From Acidimicrobiia bacterium (GTDB lineage Bacteria; Actinomycetota; Acidimicrobiia; Acidimicrobiales; Iamiaceae): a DNA stretch of 17,155 nucleotides. The notes under the pieces were generated by a model that saw only the letters and a program-made list of their open reading frames with translations, did no database searches and was not told where the DNA came from. Made by a program: the position numbers and the translations under genes. Numbering within the stretch: the stretch's first letter is position 1; each line of letters opens with the position of its first letter. The DNA lies in assembly GCA_019247975.1 (NCBI GenBank), contig JAFBAD010000188.1:1-17155 (forward strand), in the 5' to 3' direction. Positions 5,998 to 14,130 of this stretch are shown piece after piece.

Positions 5998-7001
5998 CGA
6001 AGACCGATCGCGAAGCAGCGGTCTTCGAGCGCGCCGAAGGCGTAGCTCGCGTACAGCCCGTGGAACATCTCGCGGGTCTGCTCGGTCCAGGCGAGCGCGT
6101 CCGGCGTCGAGATGCGGTGCACGATCTGCAGGACGCCGCCCTCGTGCACGCGGTACTCGGCCCATGCGCCCGGGTAGTCCTTGACGCACGCGACCTCGAC
6201 CCACGGCACCCGACCGGTCGCGTCGAAGTAGCGGACGCGGTTGCGGTGCGTGTGGCCGGCGAAGTAGCCGACGATCGCAGGGCGGCGGGCGACGAGCTCG
6301 ACGAGCCGCTCGGAGTCGTCGGGGACGATGCCGAAGTAGCGCTCCGGCCGCTCGGCCGAGTCCGGGTTCCAAGCGTGGTGGTGCCCGAACACGAGGACCG
6401 GGCGGTCGCTCGTCGCGGCGATGTCGTCGAGCTCCTCGAGCTGCGCAGGTCGGACCGCACCGTTCTCCGCACCGTCGACCGACGTGTCGAGCAGGACGAG
6501 CCGCGCGCCGGGCAGGTCGGCGACCTGCAGCGGCTGGTCCGCGACCGCGAGCGAGTGCCATGACTCGTGGTTGCCGCGCACGTGGAGCAGCCGTTCACCG
6601 AACGCATCGCCGTAGACCCGCGTGAACTCCTCGTACTCGGCCATGGTGCCCCCGGAGGTGAGGTCGCCCTTCACCACGACGAGCTGCGGATCGAGGTCAC
6701 CGATCTCGGCCACCGCGCCGCGGTTCATCACCTCCGGGTAGGGGTCGGCCCCGGCCGGGACCTGGAACACGGGCCCGACCTCGGGGTGCCCGTCGACGAG
6801 CCCGCAGACGGTCTCGCCGAAGTGGACGTCGTTCACGGTCGCGAACGTCGCCAACCGCGGGCCGGGCTCGGGCAGCGTGCGGAATCGGAAGCCCTCGATC
6901 TCGTGGTCCGTGCCGGGCTGCAACCCGGTGTGGCGGTGGACCTCCGAGCCGTCGTGCACGACCGCCTCGTCGGTGCCCACCGTCGTGAGCTCCGCCGTCA
7001 C
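5994..7001 (-). CDS. calcineurin-like metallophosphoesterase
   Basis: This 335-residue protein carries all the metal-binding motifs of the calcineurin-like phosphoesterase fold in order: NDVHFG (Asp58, His60), KGDLTSGG, RGNHESWH, FGHHHAWN and FAGHTHRNRV. The spacing resembles class III cyclic nucleotide phosphodiesterases (CpdA-like) and related cytosolic phosphohydrolases. Before the catalytic domain, about 45 residues (HRHTGLQPGTDHEIEGFRFR) look like a shortened fibronectin/purple-acid-phosphatase-type strand pair. No signal peptide is visible, so it probably acts in the cytosol. The substrate is not known; cyclic nucleotides or phosphodiesters are inference from the family. The GTG start at 7001 has no ribosome-binding site but has TAGCCT seven bases upstream. 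It lies 10 bp after the VOC-protein stop and is convergent with the membrane GGDEF-like gene: their stop codons share the CTAG at 5994-5997. Confidence 0.88.
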   Translation of the reverse strand: MTAELTTVGTDEAVVHDGSEVHRHTGLQPGTDHEIEGFRFRTLPEPGPRLATFATVNDVHFGETVCGLVDGHPEVGPVFQVPAGADPYPEVMNRGAVAEIGDLDPQLVVVKGDLTSGGTMAEYEEFTRVYGDAFGERLLHVRGNHESWHSLAVADQPLQVADLPGARLVLLDTSVDGAENGAVRPAQLEELDDIAATSDRPVLVFGHHHAWNPDSAERPERYFGIVPDDSERLVELVARRPAIVGYFAGHTHRNRVRYFDATGRVPWVEVACVKDYPGAWAEYRVHEGGVLQIVHRISTPDALAWTEQTREMFHGLYASYAFGALEDRCFAIGLR

Positions 7002-7008
7002 GGCCCGC

Positions 7009-7014
7009 AGGCTA
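7009..7014 (-). promoter_or_regulatory. -10-like hexamer before the metallophosphoesterase gene
   Basis: On the minus strand TAGCCT, then seven bases (GCGGGCC), precede the GTG at 7001. The hexamer overlaps the TAG stop codon of the upstream VOC gene. This suggests a leaderless internal start in addition to read-through from the VOC gene. Confidence 0.3.
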
Positions 7015-7476
7015 TCGGCGGACGATCGACGCCCCGTCGGGGTCCGAGGTCAGCGGGAAGGGCTCGATCAGCTCGGCCCCCCACTCCTCGGGCGGGACGT
7101 GGCGCAGGTGCTGGCACACCTCCCAGTGCAGGCCGCTCGGATCGGACAGCACCGCCTGGCGCAGGCCCCACGGCTCGTCGACCGCCTGCTCCACCACCGT
7201 GCCCCCGGCTGCGACGGCCCGGTTGCACACCTGGTCCACGTCGTCGACGAAGACCTGCGTGATGCTCGACACCGCGCCGAAGCGGTCCCCGGCCGTCCCC
7301 AGGGTCACGACGCAGGTGCCCAGGCGCAGCTCGGCATGGCGCACGCGAGCCGCCGGCGTGAGCCGGAGGATCTCCCGGAAGCCGAACACGTGGACGAGCC
7401 AGCGGACGGCGTCCTCGACATCCGGATATGTCAGATACGGCACGATCGTCGGGTACCCACGCGACGGGTCGTACAT
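7012..7476 (-). CDS. VOC-family (glyoxalase/bleomycin-resistance fold) protein
   Basis: This 154-residue protein has the paired beta-alpha-beta-beta-beta layout of the vicinal oxygen chelate superfamily. The first module starts with IVPYLTYPDVEDAVRWLVHVFGFRE and ends with RHAELRLGTCVVTLG. The second has VFVDDVDQVCNRAVAAGGTVV and ends with WGLRQAVLSDPSGLHWEVCQ, the typical D-P-x-G-x-x-W finish. The family includes glyoxalase I-like enzymes, dioxygenases and antibiotic-binding proteins, and no specific substrate can be assigned. The ATG at 7476 is favoured over longer in-frame options because a strong GGTGGGGGGA ribosome-binding site lies just before it and the VOC fold begins a few residues later. 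The TAG stop is 10 bp before the metallophosphoesterase start, so the two are probably cotranscribed. Confidence 0.85.
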   Translation of the reverse strand: MYDPSRGYPTIVPYLTYPDVEDAVRWLVHVFGFREILRLTPAARVRHAELRLGTCVVTLGTAGDRFGAVSSITQVFVDDVDQVCNRAVAAGGTVVEQAVDEPWGLRQAVLSDPSGLHWEVCQHLRHVPPEEWGAELIEPFPLTSDPDGASIVRR

Positions 7477-7550
7477 ATGTCCCCCCCACCAGAGATCCAC
7501 CCGCCGACCCATAATGCCGGATACGGACGTACCGCGCGCCGCGTGGACGT

Positions 7551-8672
7551 TCAGCCCCCCGACACGAGCACGTCGGCTCCGACGGGCGGGGCCGCGTCGT
7601 CGGGGTGATCGAGCCAGCCGGCGGGCAGCACCACCCGGCGGGGACCGTTCGAGTGGCCCCGGACCATGCGGCCGACGCCCGGCTCGGGGGCCAGGTCCGG
7701 CGGCAGCGAGGCGAGCAGCGCGTCGAGCTCGTCGATCGACGACACCGAGGCGAGCGAGCGGCGGGCCTCGGGGCCGACTGCGTAGCCCTTGAGGTACCAG
7801 CCGGTGTGCTTGCGCAGCTCCCGGCAGCCGCGGTGCTCGCCGAACCAGTCGACCAGCATCCGCGCGTGGTCGGTCAGCACGGCCAGGACCTCGCCGAGGA
7901 GCGGTGGCGGGGGCACGGGTCGACCGGCGAACGCGCAGGCGAGGTCCCGGAAGAGCCACGGCCGGCCGAGGCACCCCCGGCCGACGACGATGCCGTCGCA
8001 TCCGGTCTCGGCCAGCATGCGGGGCCCGTCGTGTCCCTCGAACACGTCGCCGTTGCCGAGCACCGGGATCGAGCGCACGTGCTCCTTCAACGCAGCGATC
8101 GCGGACCAGTCGGCCGAGCCTGCGTAGTGCTGCTCCGCGGTGCGGGCGTGGAGCGCGACGGCTGCCGCTCCTTCGTCCTCGGCGATGCGCCCGGTCGTGA
8201 GGAAGGTGGAGAGCGACTCGTCGATCCCGACCCGGAACTTCACCGTGACCGGCACCAGCGCGGGCGTGGCCGCCTGCACCGCGGCCCGCACGATCGCCGC
8301 GAGCAGCGCCGGCCGCGCCGGGATCGCGGCGCCGCCTCCCTTGCGGGTGACCTTGGCGGCCGGGCAGCCGAAGTTGAGGTCGATGTGGTCGACGCCGTCG
8401 AGCGCGGTGAGCCGGGCCACGGCTTCACCCACGTCGGCCGGATCGACGCCGTAGAGCTGCAGGCTGCGCGGTCGCTCGTCGTCGCCAAACGCGACCATCT
8501 GCGCGGTGCGCTCGTTCCCCTCGAGGTAGGCGCGGGCGAGCACCATCTCGCTGACGTAGAGCCCGCCCCCGAAGCGCCGGCAAAGACGTCGGAACGGCGC
8601 GTTCGTCACCCCGGCCATCGGGGCCAGCACGACCGGCGGGTCGACCTCGATCGGTCCGATGCGCAGCGTCAT
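7551..8672 (-). CDS. dusB: tRNA-dihydrouridine synthase, DusB-like
   Basis: This 373-residue flavoenzyme reduces uridine to dihydrouridine in tRNA using FMN and NAD(P)H. The FMN-binding TIM barrel begins VVLAPMAGVTNAPFRRLCRRF. It continues with SEMVLARAYLEG, RSLQLYGVDPADVGEA and DLNFGCPAAKVTRKGGGAAI, where Cys103 is the expected proton donor. VTVKFRVGID, LHARTAEQHYAGSADW, IPVLGNGDVFEG and GIVVGRGCLGRPWLF follow. The C-terminal helical domain with CRELRKHTGWYLKGY is the tRNA-binding part typical of DusB-like actinobacterial enzymes. The tail after about residue 345 (PRRVVLPAGWLDHPDDAAPP and on) is longer than in many homologues and looks disordered. It starts four bases after the maf stop, so the two are almost certainly cotranscribed and coupled. 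The exact uridine modified cannot be read from the sequence. Confidence 0.94.
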   Translation of the reverse strand: MTLRIGPIEVDPPVVLAPMAGVTNAPFRRLCRRFGGGLYVSEMVLARAYLEGNERTAQMVAFGDDERPRSLQLYGVDPADVGEAVARLTALDGVDHIDLNFGCPAAKVTRKGGGAAIPARPALLAAIVRAAVQAATPALVPVTVKFRVGIDESLSTFLTTGRIAEDEGAAAVALHARTAEQHYAGSADWSAIAALKEHVRSIPVLGNGDVFEGHDGPRMLAETGCDGIVVGRGCLGRPWLFRDLACAFAGRPVPPPPLLGEVLAVLTDHARMLVDWFGEHRGCRELRKHTGWYLKGYAVGPEARRSLASVSSIDELDALLASLPPDLAPEPGVGRMVRGHSNGPRRVVLPAGWLDHPDDAAPPVGADVLVSGG

Positions 8673-8676
8673 CGGC

Positions 8677-9294
8677 TCATGTCCAGAGCGAGATCACCGG
8701 GACGCCGATCTCGTCGAGCAGCAGGCGCAGCTCGGGCAGCGACAGGCCGATCACGTTGGACGGGTCGCCGTCGATGCCGTCCACGAATACCGCAGCCCGG
8801 CCGTCGAGCGTGAACGCACCGGCCACCTCGAGGGGCTCGCCGGTGGCGACGTAGGCGTCGACCTCCTCGTCGGTCATCGGACCGAAGGTGACCTCGGTCG
8901 AGCGGACCGCGCTCACCGTCTGACCGCTCTCCTGGTCGACGAGGCAGTGGCCGGTGTGCAGCACGCCGGTGCGCCCCCGCTGGTCCCGGATGCGAGCGGC
9001 CGCGTTCTCGGCCGACAGCGGCTTGCCGCGGACCTCGCCGTCCAGCTCGAAGAGGGAGTCGCAGCCGATGATCAGCGCACCCTCGGCCTCGGGTCGCTCG
9101 GCCACCGCCTCGGCCTTGGCGCGCGCCAGTCGCTCGACCAGCTCCGGCACCTCCTCGACCCGGCTCGAGCAGGCGGCCACGGCCACCTCGTCGACACCGC
9201 TGACGATGACCTCCGGTGCGAAGCCAGCGGCTCGGAGCAGCGCGAGCCGTGCGGGTGATCCCGACGCCAGCACGAGACGACGGGCCGGAGGCAT
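8677..9294 (-). CDS. maf: Maf-family nucleotide pyrophosphatase
   Basis: This 205-residue protein is a Maf/YhdE/YceF-type pyrophosphatase that hydrolyses non-canonical or canonical nucleoside triphosphates to monophosphates, a house-cleaning role. The N-terminal LVLASGSPARLALLRAAGF is the family signature. It is followed by SGVDE, RLARAKAEAVAER, IIGCDSLFELDGEVRGKP (with the catalytic Asp), VLHTGHCLV and the C-terminal SNVIGLSLPELRLLLDEIG. The ATG at 9294 is chosen because the conserved region starts five residues later. An in-frame GTG at 9330 would add 12 unconserved residues and would remove the leaderless promoter. Which subclass it belongs to (dTTP/UTP or m7GTP preference) is not clear, because the usual KAG-x-Y-x-I-Q stretch reads EVAGAFTLDG. 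It is divergent from mmsA and four bases upstream of the dus gene. Confidence 0.92.
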   Translation of the reverse strand: MPPARRLVLASGSPARLALLRAAGFAPEVIVSGVDEVAVAACSSRVEEVPELVERLARAKAEAVAERPEAEGALIIGCDSLFELDGEVRGKPLSAENAAARIRDQRGRTGVLHTGHCLVDQESGQTVSAVRSTEVTFGPMTDEEVDAYVATGEPLEVAGAFTLDGRAAVFVDGIDGDPSNVIGLSLPELRLLLDEIGVPVISLWT

Positions 9295-9300
9295 CGGACC

Positions 9301-9329
9301 AGTCTGCCGACGATACTGGCGGTTGCCCA
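9301..9329 (-). promoter_or_regulatory. putative leaderless promoter of maf-dus
   Basis: On the minus strand TGGGCA (9329-9324), a 17-bp spacer and CAGACT (9306-9301) are followed by GGTCCG and the ATG at 9294. The -35 matches TTGACA at 4 of 6 bases. The -10 and downstream block is nearly identical to that before ecm. There is no ribosome-binding site. Confidence 0.4.
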
Positions 9330-9356
9330 CACGTAGGCCCGGCGCCTGGAGACCTG

Positions 9357-10841
<1,485 letters not shown>

Positions 10842-10853
10842 CGAGAGGACACC

Positions 10854-12194
10854 ATGACCGACAAGAGCCAGGCCTACCTCGACGACCGCGCCCACGTCTT
10901 CCACTCGTGGTCCGCGCAGAAGGCGCTCGACCCGATGGTGGTCGTCGGCGCGGAGGGCAGCCGCTTCTGGACCGACGACGGTCGCCGCTTCCTCGACTTC
11001 TCGTCGCAGATGGTCAACGTCAACATCGGCCACCAGCACCCGAAGGTCGTCGCGGCCATCAAGGAGCAAGCCGATGTGCTCTGCACGATCGCTCCCGGCC
11101 ACGCGAACGACAAGCGAGGTGAGCTGGCCCGGATGCTCGCCGGCATCGCACCCGGCGACCTCGACATGGTGTTCTTCACCAACGGCGGCGCCGAGGCCAC
11201 CGAGAACGCGGCGCGCATGGCGCGCGTGCACACGCAGCGCCAGAAGGTGCTGACCGCGTACCGCAGCTACCACGGCGGCACGACCGGCGCGATCACGATG
11301 ACCGGTGAGCCGCGCCGCTGGGGAAGCGAGCCCGGCGTGCCCGGGGTCGTGCACTTCTGGGGTCCGTACCTCTACCGGTCGGCCTTCCACGCCAAGACCG
11401 AGGCCGAGGAGTGCGAGCGCGCGCTGCGCCACCTCGAGGACACGGTGGTGGTCGAAGGCCCCGGCACGATCGCGGCGATCCTGCTCGAGAGCGTCGTCGG
11501 CACGAACGGCATCCTCGTCCCGCCGGACGGCTACCTGGCCGGCGTGCGGGAGATCTGCGACCGCTACGGCATCGTGATGATCGCCGACGAGGTGATGTCC
11601 GGGTTCGGTCGGTGCGGCGCGTGGTTCGCGATCGACCGCTGGGACGTCGCGCCCGACCTCATCTGCTTCGCCAAGGGCGTGAACTCCGGCTACGTGCCGC
11701 TCGGCGGCGTGATCATCAGCCAGCGCATCGCCGACACGTTCGCGACCGTCCCCTATCCCGGTGGGCTGACCTACAGCGGGCACCCGCTCGCCTGCGCGGC
11801 GAGCGTCGCATCGATGAAGGCGTTCGAGGAGGAGGGCATCAACGAGCACGGCCTGATGCTCGAGTGCGACGTCATCGGTCCCGCGCTGCACGACCTGGCC
11901 GAGCGGCACCCGTCGGTCGGCGAGGTGCGCGGGCTCGGCGTCTTCTGGGCGCTCGAGCTGGTGAAGGACCGGCGCACGCGCGAGCCGCTGGTGCCGTTCA
12001 ACGCGTCGGGTCCCGATGCGGCGCCGATGAAGGAGCTCATGGGCGCCTGCGCCTCGCGCGGCCTGTGGCCGTTCACGCACTTCAACCGGCTCCACGTCGT
12101 CCCGCCGGTGACGATCACCGCCGACGACGCCCGCGAGGGCATCGCCATCCTCGACGAGGCCCTCAAGGTCGCCGACGCCCACTGCACCGGCTGA
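10854..12194 (+). CDS. class III omega-amino acid:pyruvate-type aminotransferase
   Basis: This 446-residue PLP enzyme belongs to the class III (omega) aminotransferases. Key features: GHQHPKVVAAI, FTNGGAEATENAARMAR (PLP phosphate binding), SYHGGT with its aromatic residue for ring stacking, IADEVMSGFGRCG with Asp245 for the PLP nitrogen, and FAKGVNSGYVPLGGVI with Lys274 as the Schiff-base lysine. TYSGHPLACAA and FWALELVKDRRT complete the fold. The gene follows mmsA by 12 bp behind a strong GAGAGGA ribosome-binding site. The simplest reading is that it makes the semialdehyde that MmsA consumes, from beta-alanine or 3-aminoisobutyrate with pyruvate as acceptor. Close relatives also use taurine, GABA or other amines, and general annotation pipelines often call such proteins aspartate aminotransferase family. 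The substrate is therefore inferred from the neighbour. Confidence 0.9.
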   Translation: MTDKSQAYLDDRAHVFHSWSAQKALDPMVVVGAEGSRFWTDDGRRFLDFSSQMVNVNIGHQHPKVVAAIKEQADVLCTIAPGHANDKRGELARMLAGIAPGDLDMVFFTNGGAEATENAARMARVHTQRQKVLTAYRSYHGGTTGAITMTGEPRRWGSEPGVPGVVHFWGPYLYRSAFHAKTEAEECERALRHLEDTVVVEGPGTIAAILLESVVGTNGILVPPDGYLAGVREICDRYGIVMIADEVMSGFGRCGAWFAIDRWDVAPDLICFAKGVNSGYVPLGGVIISQRIADTFATVPYPGGLTYSGHPLACAASVASMKAFEEEGINEHGLMLECDVIGPALHDLAERHPSVGEVRGLGVFWALELVKDRRTREPLVPFNASGPDAAPMKELMGACASRGLWPFTHFNRLHVVPPVTITADDAREGIAILDEALKVADAHCTG

Positions 12195-12196
12195 TC

Positions 12197-12235
12197 GAAG
12201 GCAATACCGGTCGGAATCCGACCGGTATTGCCTTC
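12197..12235. terminator. perfect 18-bp-stem hairpin, probable bidirectional terminator
   Basis: The arms GAAGGCAATACCGGTCGG (12197-12214) and CCGACCGGTATTGCCTTC (12218-12235) pair perfectly around an AAT loop. The hairpin starts two bases after the aminotransferase stop and ends five bases before the stop of the convergent epsilon-subunit gene, so it can serve both strands. Neither side has a T-tract, as is common for hairpin terminators in high-GC actinobacteria. Confidence 0.75.
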
Positions 12236-12240
12236 AGAAG

Positions 12241-12429
12241 TCAGTAGGGGCGGTCGCGGCGGGCGGGGATGGGCTTGGACCACCAGCGGCCGCTGAAGCG
12301 CCAGCGGGGCGGTGCCGACGGCGGTCCGGCCGCGACCCGACGCGGCCACGCGAGCTCGATCGCGGCCACGATCGCCGCGGCCTCCTCGTCGGTCGGGTCG
12401 GGGACGACGAACGGGTCAGGCGTCGTCAC
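12241..12429 (-). CDS. accE: acyl-CoA carboxylase epsilon subunit
   Basis: This 62-residue protein matches the small epsilon subunit of actinobacterial acyl-CoA carboxylases (AccE/PccE), which binds the alpha-beta complex and raises its activity. The N-terminal helix VPDPTDEEAAAIVAAIELAW is the family's conserved D/E-rich helix. The C-terminus WRFSGRWWSKPIPARRDRPY is a typical basic, Trp-rich tail that replaces the longer PPxW-R-x-x-x-R ending. The GTG start at 12429 overlaps the TGA of the beta-subunit gene (GTGA, four bases), so the two are translationally coupled, the usual arrangement for this pair. The hairpin at 12197-12235 follows closely. The family call rests on short motifs and position, but the combination is specific. 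Confidence 0.85.
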   Translation of the reverse strand: MTTPDPFVVPDPTDEEAAAIVAAIELAWPRRVAAGPPSAPPRWRFSGRWWSKPIPARRDRPY

Positions 12430-13976
12430 AGCGGGACGTTGCCGTGCTTGCGCCGCGGGAGCTCCTCACGCTTCGAGCGCAGCAGCTCCAGGCCGGCGAT
12501 GAGCTTGAAGCGGGTGTCGGTCGGGTCGATGACATCGTCGATGTAGCCCCGCTCGGCCGCGATGTACGGCGTGAGCCAGCGCTCGGTGTACTCCTCGATG
12601 AGCTCGGCGCGACGGGCCTCGGGGTCGGCTGCGTCGGTCAGCTCCTTGCGGTAGACGATCTCGACCGCGCCGGACGCGCCCATCACCGCGAGCTCGGCCG
12701 AGGGCCACGCGTAGGCGAGGTCCGCGCCGATCGACTTCGAGTTCATGACGACGTACGCGCCGCCGTAGGCCTTGCGGGTGATCACCTGGATGCGCGGCAC
12801 GGTGGCCTCGCAGTACGCGTAGAGCAGCTTCGCTCCGTGACGGATGATCCCGCCGTGCTCCTGGTCGATGCCGGGCAGGAAGCCGGGAACGTCCACGAAC
12901 GTGATGAGCGGGATGTTGAACGAGTCGCACGTGCGCACGAACCGCGCCGCCTTCTCCGACGCCTCGATGTCGAGGACGCCGGCGAAGAACATGGGCTGGT
13001 TGCCGACGATGCCGACCGGCATGCCACCAAGGCGCGCGAACCCGCACACGATGTTCTGCGCCCAGTGCGAGAAGTACTCGAAGAACTCACCGTCGTCCGC
13101 GACCGCCTCGACGACCTTGCGCATGTCGTAGGGCTGGTTGGCCGAGGCCGGGATCAGGTCGAGCAGCTCGGGCGTGCGCCGGTGCGGGTCGTCACCGGAG
13201 CTGAACGCCGGCGGCTCCTCCATGTTGTTCGACGGCAGGAACGACAGCAGGTAGCGGACGTCGTCGAGGCAGGCCTTGTCGTCGGGCGAGATGAAGGTCG
13301 CGATGCCCGACTTCGACGCGTGGGTCATGGCGCCGCCCAGCTCCTGCTGGGTGACGTCCTCGCCGGTCACCGTCTTCACCACGTCGGGCCCGGTGATGAA
13401 CATGTAGCTGGTCTGGTCGACCATGAAGATGAAGTCGGTCATGGCCGGGCTGTAGACCGCGCCGCCGGCGCACGGGCCCATGATCACGCTGATCTGCGGC
13501 GTGACGCCGGAGGCGAGGACGTTCCGGTAGAAGATGCCGCCGTAGGAGGCGAGGCTGACCGGGCCTTCCTGGATGCGGGCGCCGGCGCCGTCGTTCAGGC
13601 CGATCACCGGGGCGCCCACGCTCAGCGCGAGGTCCATCAGCTTGTGGATCTTCTCAGCGAACACCTCGCCCAGCGCGCCCCCGAACAGCGTGAAGTCCTG
13701 GGAGAACACGAAGACCTTGCGGCCGTCGACGGTGCCCCAGCCCGTGATCACGCCGTCGGTGTAGGGGCGCTCGGGCAGGTCCGGGTTCCGGTGGCGGGCG
13801 AGCATGTCGAGCTCGTGGAAGCTGCCGTCGTCGAGCAGGTACTCGACCCGTTCGCGAGCGAGCATCTTGCCCCGGCTGTGCTGCCGGTCGACGGATCGGT
13901 CCGAGCCCGGCTGGCGAGCCTGCTCCTTGCGCTTCTCGAGCTCCGCGAGACGCTCGGTGAGGGGGTGGTCGGCCAT
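12426..13976 (-). CDS. pccB: acyl-CoA carboxylase beta (carboxyltransferase) subunit
   Basis: This 516-residue protein moves the carboxyl group from biotin to an acyl-CoA, forming malonyl-CoA or methylmalonyl-CoA. It contains the complete double crotonase-like carboxyltransferase: HSRGKMLARERVEYLLD near the N-terminus, FSQDFTLFGGALGE, GLNDGAGARIQEG, SVIMGPCAGGAVYSPAMTDF (first oxyanion loop), TFVDVPGFLPGIDQEHGG and RKAYGGAYVVMNSKSIGAD (second loop), and the end RRKHGNVPL. Val409 occupies the position where propionyl-CoA-specific PccB enzymes carry Asp (Asp422 in Streptomyces), so acetyl-CoA or a broad range of acyl-CoAs may be used. The biotinylated alpha subunit is not in the window. The start at 13976 fits homologues, which begin about 10 residues before the conserved LxxLEKRKEQA region. 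The epsilon gene overlaps its stop. I use pccB as the closest common symbol; accD would be equally fair. Confidence 0.92.
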   Translation of the reverse strand: MADHPLTERLAELEKRKEQARQPGSDRSVDRQHSRGKMLARERVEYLLDDGSFHELDMLARHRNPDLPERPYTDGVITGWGTVDGRKVFVFSQDFTLFGGALGEVFAEKIHKLMDLALSVGAPVIGLNDGAGARIQEGPVSLASYGGIFYRNVLASGVTPQISVIMGPCAGGAVYSPAMTDFIFMVDQTSYMFITGPDVVKTVTGEDVTQQELGGAMTHASKSGIATFISPDDKACLDDVRYLLSFLPSNNMEEPPAFSSGDDPHRRTPELLDLIPASANQPYDMRKVVEAVADDGEFFEYFSHWAQNIVCGFARLGGMPVGIVGNQPMFFAGVLDIEASEKAARFVRTCDSFNIPLITFVDVPGFLPGIDQEHGGIIRHGAKLLYAYCEATVPRIQVITRKAYGGAYVVMNSKSIGADLAYAWPSAELAVMGASGAVEIVYRKELTDAADPEARRAELIEEYTERWLTPYIAAERGYIDDVIDPTDTRFKLIAGLELLRSKREELPRRKHGNVPL

Positions 13977-13984
13977 TGCCGCCA

Positions 13985-13990
13985 AGGGTA
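13985..13990 (-). promoter_or_regulatory. -10-like hexamer before the carboxylase beta gene
   Basis: On the minus strand TACCCT is followed by eight bases and the ATG at 13976, the same spacing as at hbd. No ribosome-binding site is evident. A TCGAGC at a 17-bp spacing is a weak -35 candidate and lies in the first copy of the direct repeat at 14002-14031. Confidence 0.35.
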
Positions 13991-14001
13991 GGAGGCGCGG
14001 C

Positions 14002-14031
14002 GCCCACGCTCGAAGCCCAGGCCCACGCTCG
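14002..14031. repeat. 11-bp direct repeat upstream of the carboxylase operon
   Basis: GCCCACGCTCG occurs at 14002-14012 and again at 14021-14031, a 19-bp period. The copies lie between the divergent carboxylase and permease genes. One overlaps the weak -35 position for the carboxylase promoter. This could be a tandem regulator site or a chance repeat in GC-rich DNA. Confidence 0.3.
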
Positions 14032-14052
14032 TTGGTCGGAGAAGGCCGTGCC

Positions 14053-14081
14053 TTGAAGCCGGTGCGGGCCTCGGCCACCCT
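14053..14081 (+). promoter_or_regulatory. possible promoter of the FtsX-type permease gene
   Basis: TTGAAG (14053-14058), a 17-bp spacer and CACCCT (14076-14081) end seven bases before an in-frame GTG at 14089. If this is a leaderless start, the permease would begin at 14089 rather than at 14131. The -10 has C in place of the first T. Confidence 0.25.
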
Positions 14082-14130
14082 TGCGCCGGTGGCAGGAGAG
14101 GACGGCGGCGGTCGCACCGCGTCGGTGACG

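Noticed and set aside
12197..12235. Inverted repeat as the end of an insertion sequence or an attachment site
   Set aside because: There is no transposase or integrase, no target duplication, and the repeat sits exactly between two convergent stop codons, which fits a terminator.
12312..13991. A 559-codon open frame on the plus strand across the carboxylase genes
   Set aside because: It is the shadow of the carboxylase beta and epsilon genes, with composition typical of antisense translation of GC-rich DNA.
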